From the NCBI GenBank assembly GCA_032207245.1, contig CM063499.1, positions 80,258,035-80,322,034 of the forward strand: DNA of 64,000 nt, in the 5' to 3' direction. Under the pieces are notes generated by a model that saw only the letters and a list, made by a program, of their open reading frames with translations, did not search any database and was not told where the DNA came from. The position numbers and the translations under genes are program-made. The stretch's first letter is position 1. Each line of letters opens with the position of its first letter. This stretch comes from Pardosa pseudoannulata. Lineage: Eukaryota > Arthropoda > Arachnida > Araneae > Lycosidae. Below, piece after piece: positions 62,511 through 64,000 of the stretch.

Positions 62511-62727
62511 TATGTATATTTATATATTATATACATATTTGTATTTATATATATATTTGTTTATTTATATATTTGTTTATATGTTTCAATATAAAATAGG
62601 AAAACTTGGTTAAAAAATGAAATAATTTTCGATCTATTGAGTTTGAACTGAATAACTAAATTGACGCGGAAAACGCCCGCTCCCGGAACAATTCCGCTGC
62701 GAAATGTACCAGCACACAATGTGTTAA

Positions 62728-63300
62728 GACATTTTGTGGCTGGGAAAATAGATTTTAAAGAATTAGAATGGGAGAGAGGTTTTTTTTAAAGATATATTAA
62801 AGTGAAATAATTTTGATATATTACATATATTTACCTCGTTCAATGGATAAAAAGTCACTAGAAGAGATAAAATAAAAATGCAAAAAGTTTTTGTAATTTT
62901 CCTTATAAAAATCGAAATGCGTCAAAATTGTTCTATTCTCTAAATGAAACAGTCTTTGGGAGAGCTTTTTGTATATTTTATTCACATGACGTACACACAC
63001 ATGTATAATTTCGAAGTCTTAAACCAGCAGGTGGGGTCAATTTCGATTTTAAATGCTTTTATTCTTCAAAAATAATGCATTCGACATTGTCGGCGACAAC
63101 TTTCACTCCATTTTGTTTTCAACTCCATTTCTTTTCCTCGTTGCCAATCGCGGAAAACTAAAAACGGCCAAATCAATCTCGAGCTCACGACAAAAATGAC
63201 TCATCCCGTAAACCTAGTGTTAAAGGCCTCCTTTGGGGTTTTATACAGAATCTCTACATTAGTTTATCGAATTAGTTCTCTTTTTTCCCTACTTACATGT
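62728..63300. other. Intergenic stretch without recognised features
   Basis: Moderately AT-rich; no gene or element recognised. Confidence 0.3.
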
Positions 63301-63410
63301 AGAGATGTAAAAAACCCGGAATTTTGAAAAGGTGGGAATAAATCCGGGAATTTTCGGGAATAAACCCGGAATTTTGGGAACTTTGGGAACAAATCATTTT
63401 AACAATGTTT
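63301..63410 (+). mobile_element. hAT-like terminus with cccggaatttt repeats
   Basis: gtagagatgtaaaaaacccg and repeated cccggaattttgggaa blocks resemble the end of a known class of arthropod hAT-type repeats. No other end is visible before the microsatellite. Confidence 0.3.
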
Positions 63411-63479
63411 ACATTTATTTTTTCAACAGTGGCTATTTAAGAACTAGCATATTATTTGAGATTTTTTTTTTTACTTTTG

Positions 63480-63482
<3 letters not shown>

Positions 63483-63554
<72 letters not shown>
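63483..63554. repeat. (TA)n microsatellite
   Basis: About 36 uninterrupted TA units; the Tyr-Ile frames here are artefacts. Confidence 0.98.
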
Positions 63555-63558
<4 letters not shown>

Positions 63559-63866
63559 GAAATAATAGGATTGAGCAATTAAATGATTTTATAGTAGTAC
63601 TTATGCCATTAATTACCCTGTTAGTCTTATCAAACACATAATTGGTTGCTTTCATTTTAATTTCTAATATAATAATTATATACATTATTTATTATGTAAA
63701 TTGCATTATGCTAAACTTTTCCCCCTCCTTTTATAATATAAAAATAAATATGCAAATACATATACATATAAATTTAAAATAACAGTTTATTATTTTTTGT
63801 CATGCTTTGTCATTTAAAGGTGCAATCAAATGACATTGTTGCATTTTGTGTCCAATTCCTACACAC

Positions 63867-63922
<56 letters not shown>

Positions 63923-63950
63923 TATACATATATATATACATATATACACT
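63867..63950. repeat. (TA)n microsatellite with tatatacata variants
   Basis: TA run that degrades into ata-cat variants towards its right end. Confidence 0.95.
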
Positions 63951-64000
63951 GGTATGTATTTTTTATTGTGAAAATCCATTTTTTGTTACAGGTAAGTCAA

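Larger units (their letters stand above)
58212..62723. mobile_element. 4.5-kb TTAA-flanked composite element with long inverted ends
   Basis: TTAA at 58208-58211 and 62724-62727. The left arm starts CACATTGTGTGTGGGTACAT and the right arm inverts to CACATTGTGTGCTGGTACAT. Similarity continues inward for roughly 140-180 bases with small indels (ttcgcagcggaat, gggagcggg, atttagttattcag, caatagatcg, ataaacaaatatat). TTAA targets suggest piggyBac-type mobility. The interior is mostly later insertions (two Helitron-like elements, a 160-bp MITE, a foldback MITE) plus 60.2-61.85 kb with no identified transposase. Confidence 0.65.

Noticed and set aside
63332..63685. Three Tyr-Ile-rich frames near the window end
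   Set aside because: Artefacts of the (TA)n tract.
50297..64000. A second cellular gene downstream of POLQ
   Set aside because: No frame with conserved domains or consistent exon phases was found on either strand; all recognisable coding is transposon-derived.

Overview
The window is AT-rich eukaryotic nuclear DNA. It carries most of one protein-coding gene on the + strand, the DNA polymerase theta gene (POLQ, the A-family polymerase-helicase of microhomology-mediated end joining). Eighteen exons run from 1870 to 50296, with splice phases that agree at every junction. They encode 2,026 residues plus a stop: the end of the superfamily-2 helicase (motifs V and VI), the winged-helix and helix-hairpin-helix part, a long low-complexity central region in one 2.68-kb exon, an exonuclease-like domain, and the complete polymerase domain (motifs A, B and C). 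The 5' part of the gene, about 450-500 codons with the helicase ATP-binding motifs, must lie upstream of position 1.

The organism is most likely an arthropod, and by my reading an arachnid such as a spider. The reasons are 0.6-4.5-kb AT-rich introns, a mixed load of DNA transposons, and tRNA-derived SINEs and non-LTR tails of a kind I associate with spiders. No sequence here proves the species; this is inference.

The introns are a layered transposon record. Intron by intron they hold: a mariner scrap and a SINE (2.0-5.3 kb); an internally deleted Tc1-like element (5.9-6.5 kb); a pogo-type MITE, a TTAA-flanked MITE inserted in a SINE, and a 1.05-kb solo LTR (6.9-11.4 kb); a second Tc1 relic, non-LTR debris and a second TTAA MITE (16.1-20.1 kb); SINEs and a non-LTR 3' end (22.8-25.1 kb); a SINE split by a 608-bp TIR element (25.2-26.8 kb); a deleted piggyBac element and LINE debris (27.1-29.2 kb); a LINE RNase H/zinc-knuckle remnant and a hAT-like element that ends 21 bp before an exon (30.5-33.2 kb); a truncated TTAA MITE (33.4-35.1 kb); hAT-like, Helitron-like and piggyBac remnants (35.4-38.9 kb); a complete SINE with a tRNA-Thr-like head and a 721-bp tandem duplication (39.1-43.4 kb); a pogo MITE and an LTR/primer-binding-site-like scrap (43.6-46.4 kb); and a SINE and a hAT element with a perfect 8-bp target duplication (46.7-50.1 kb).

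Downstream of POLQ (50.3-64 kb) I find no second cellular gene. That part holds the likely 3' UTR, a pogo element with a CENP-B-type helix-turn-helix remnant, a roughly 170-bp tandem array, and a 4.5-kb TTAA-flanked composite element. The composite contains two tail-to-tail Helitron-like elements, a short MITE and a foldback MITE. I see no novel coding system. The most interesting signals are the transposon placed at a POLQ splice acceptor, the GC-AG intron inside helicase motif VI, and several nested insertions whose empty sites can be read inside the same window.
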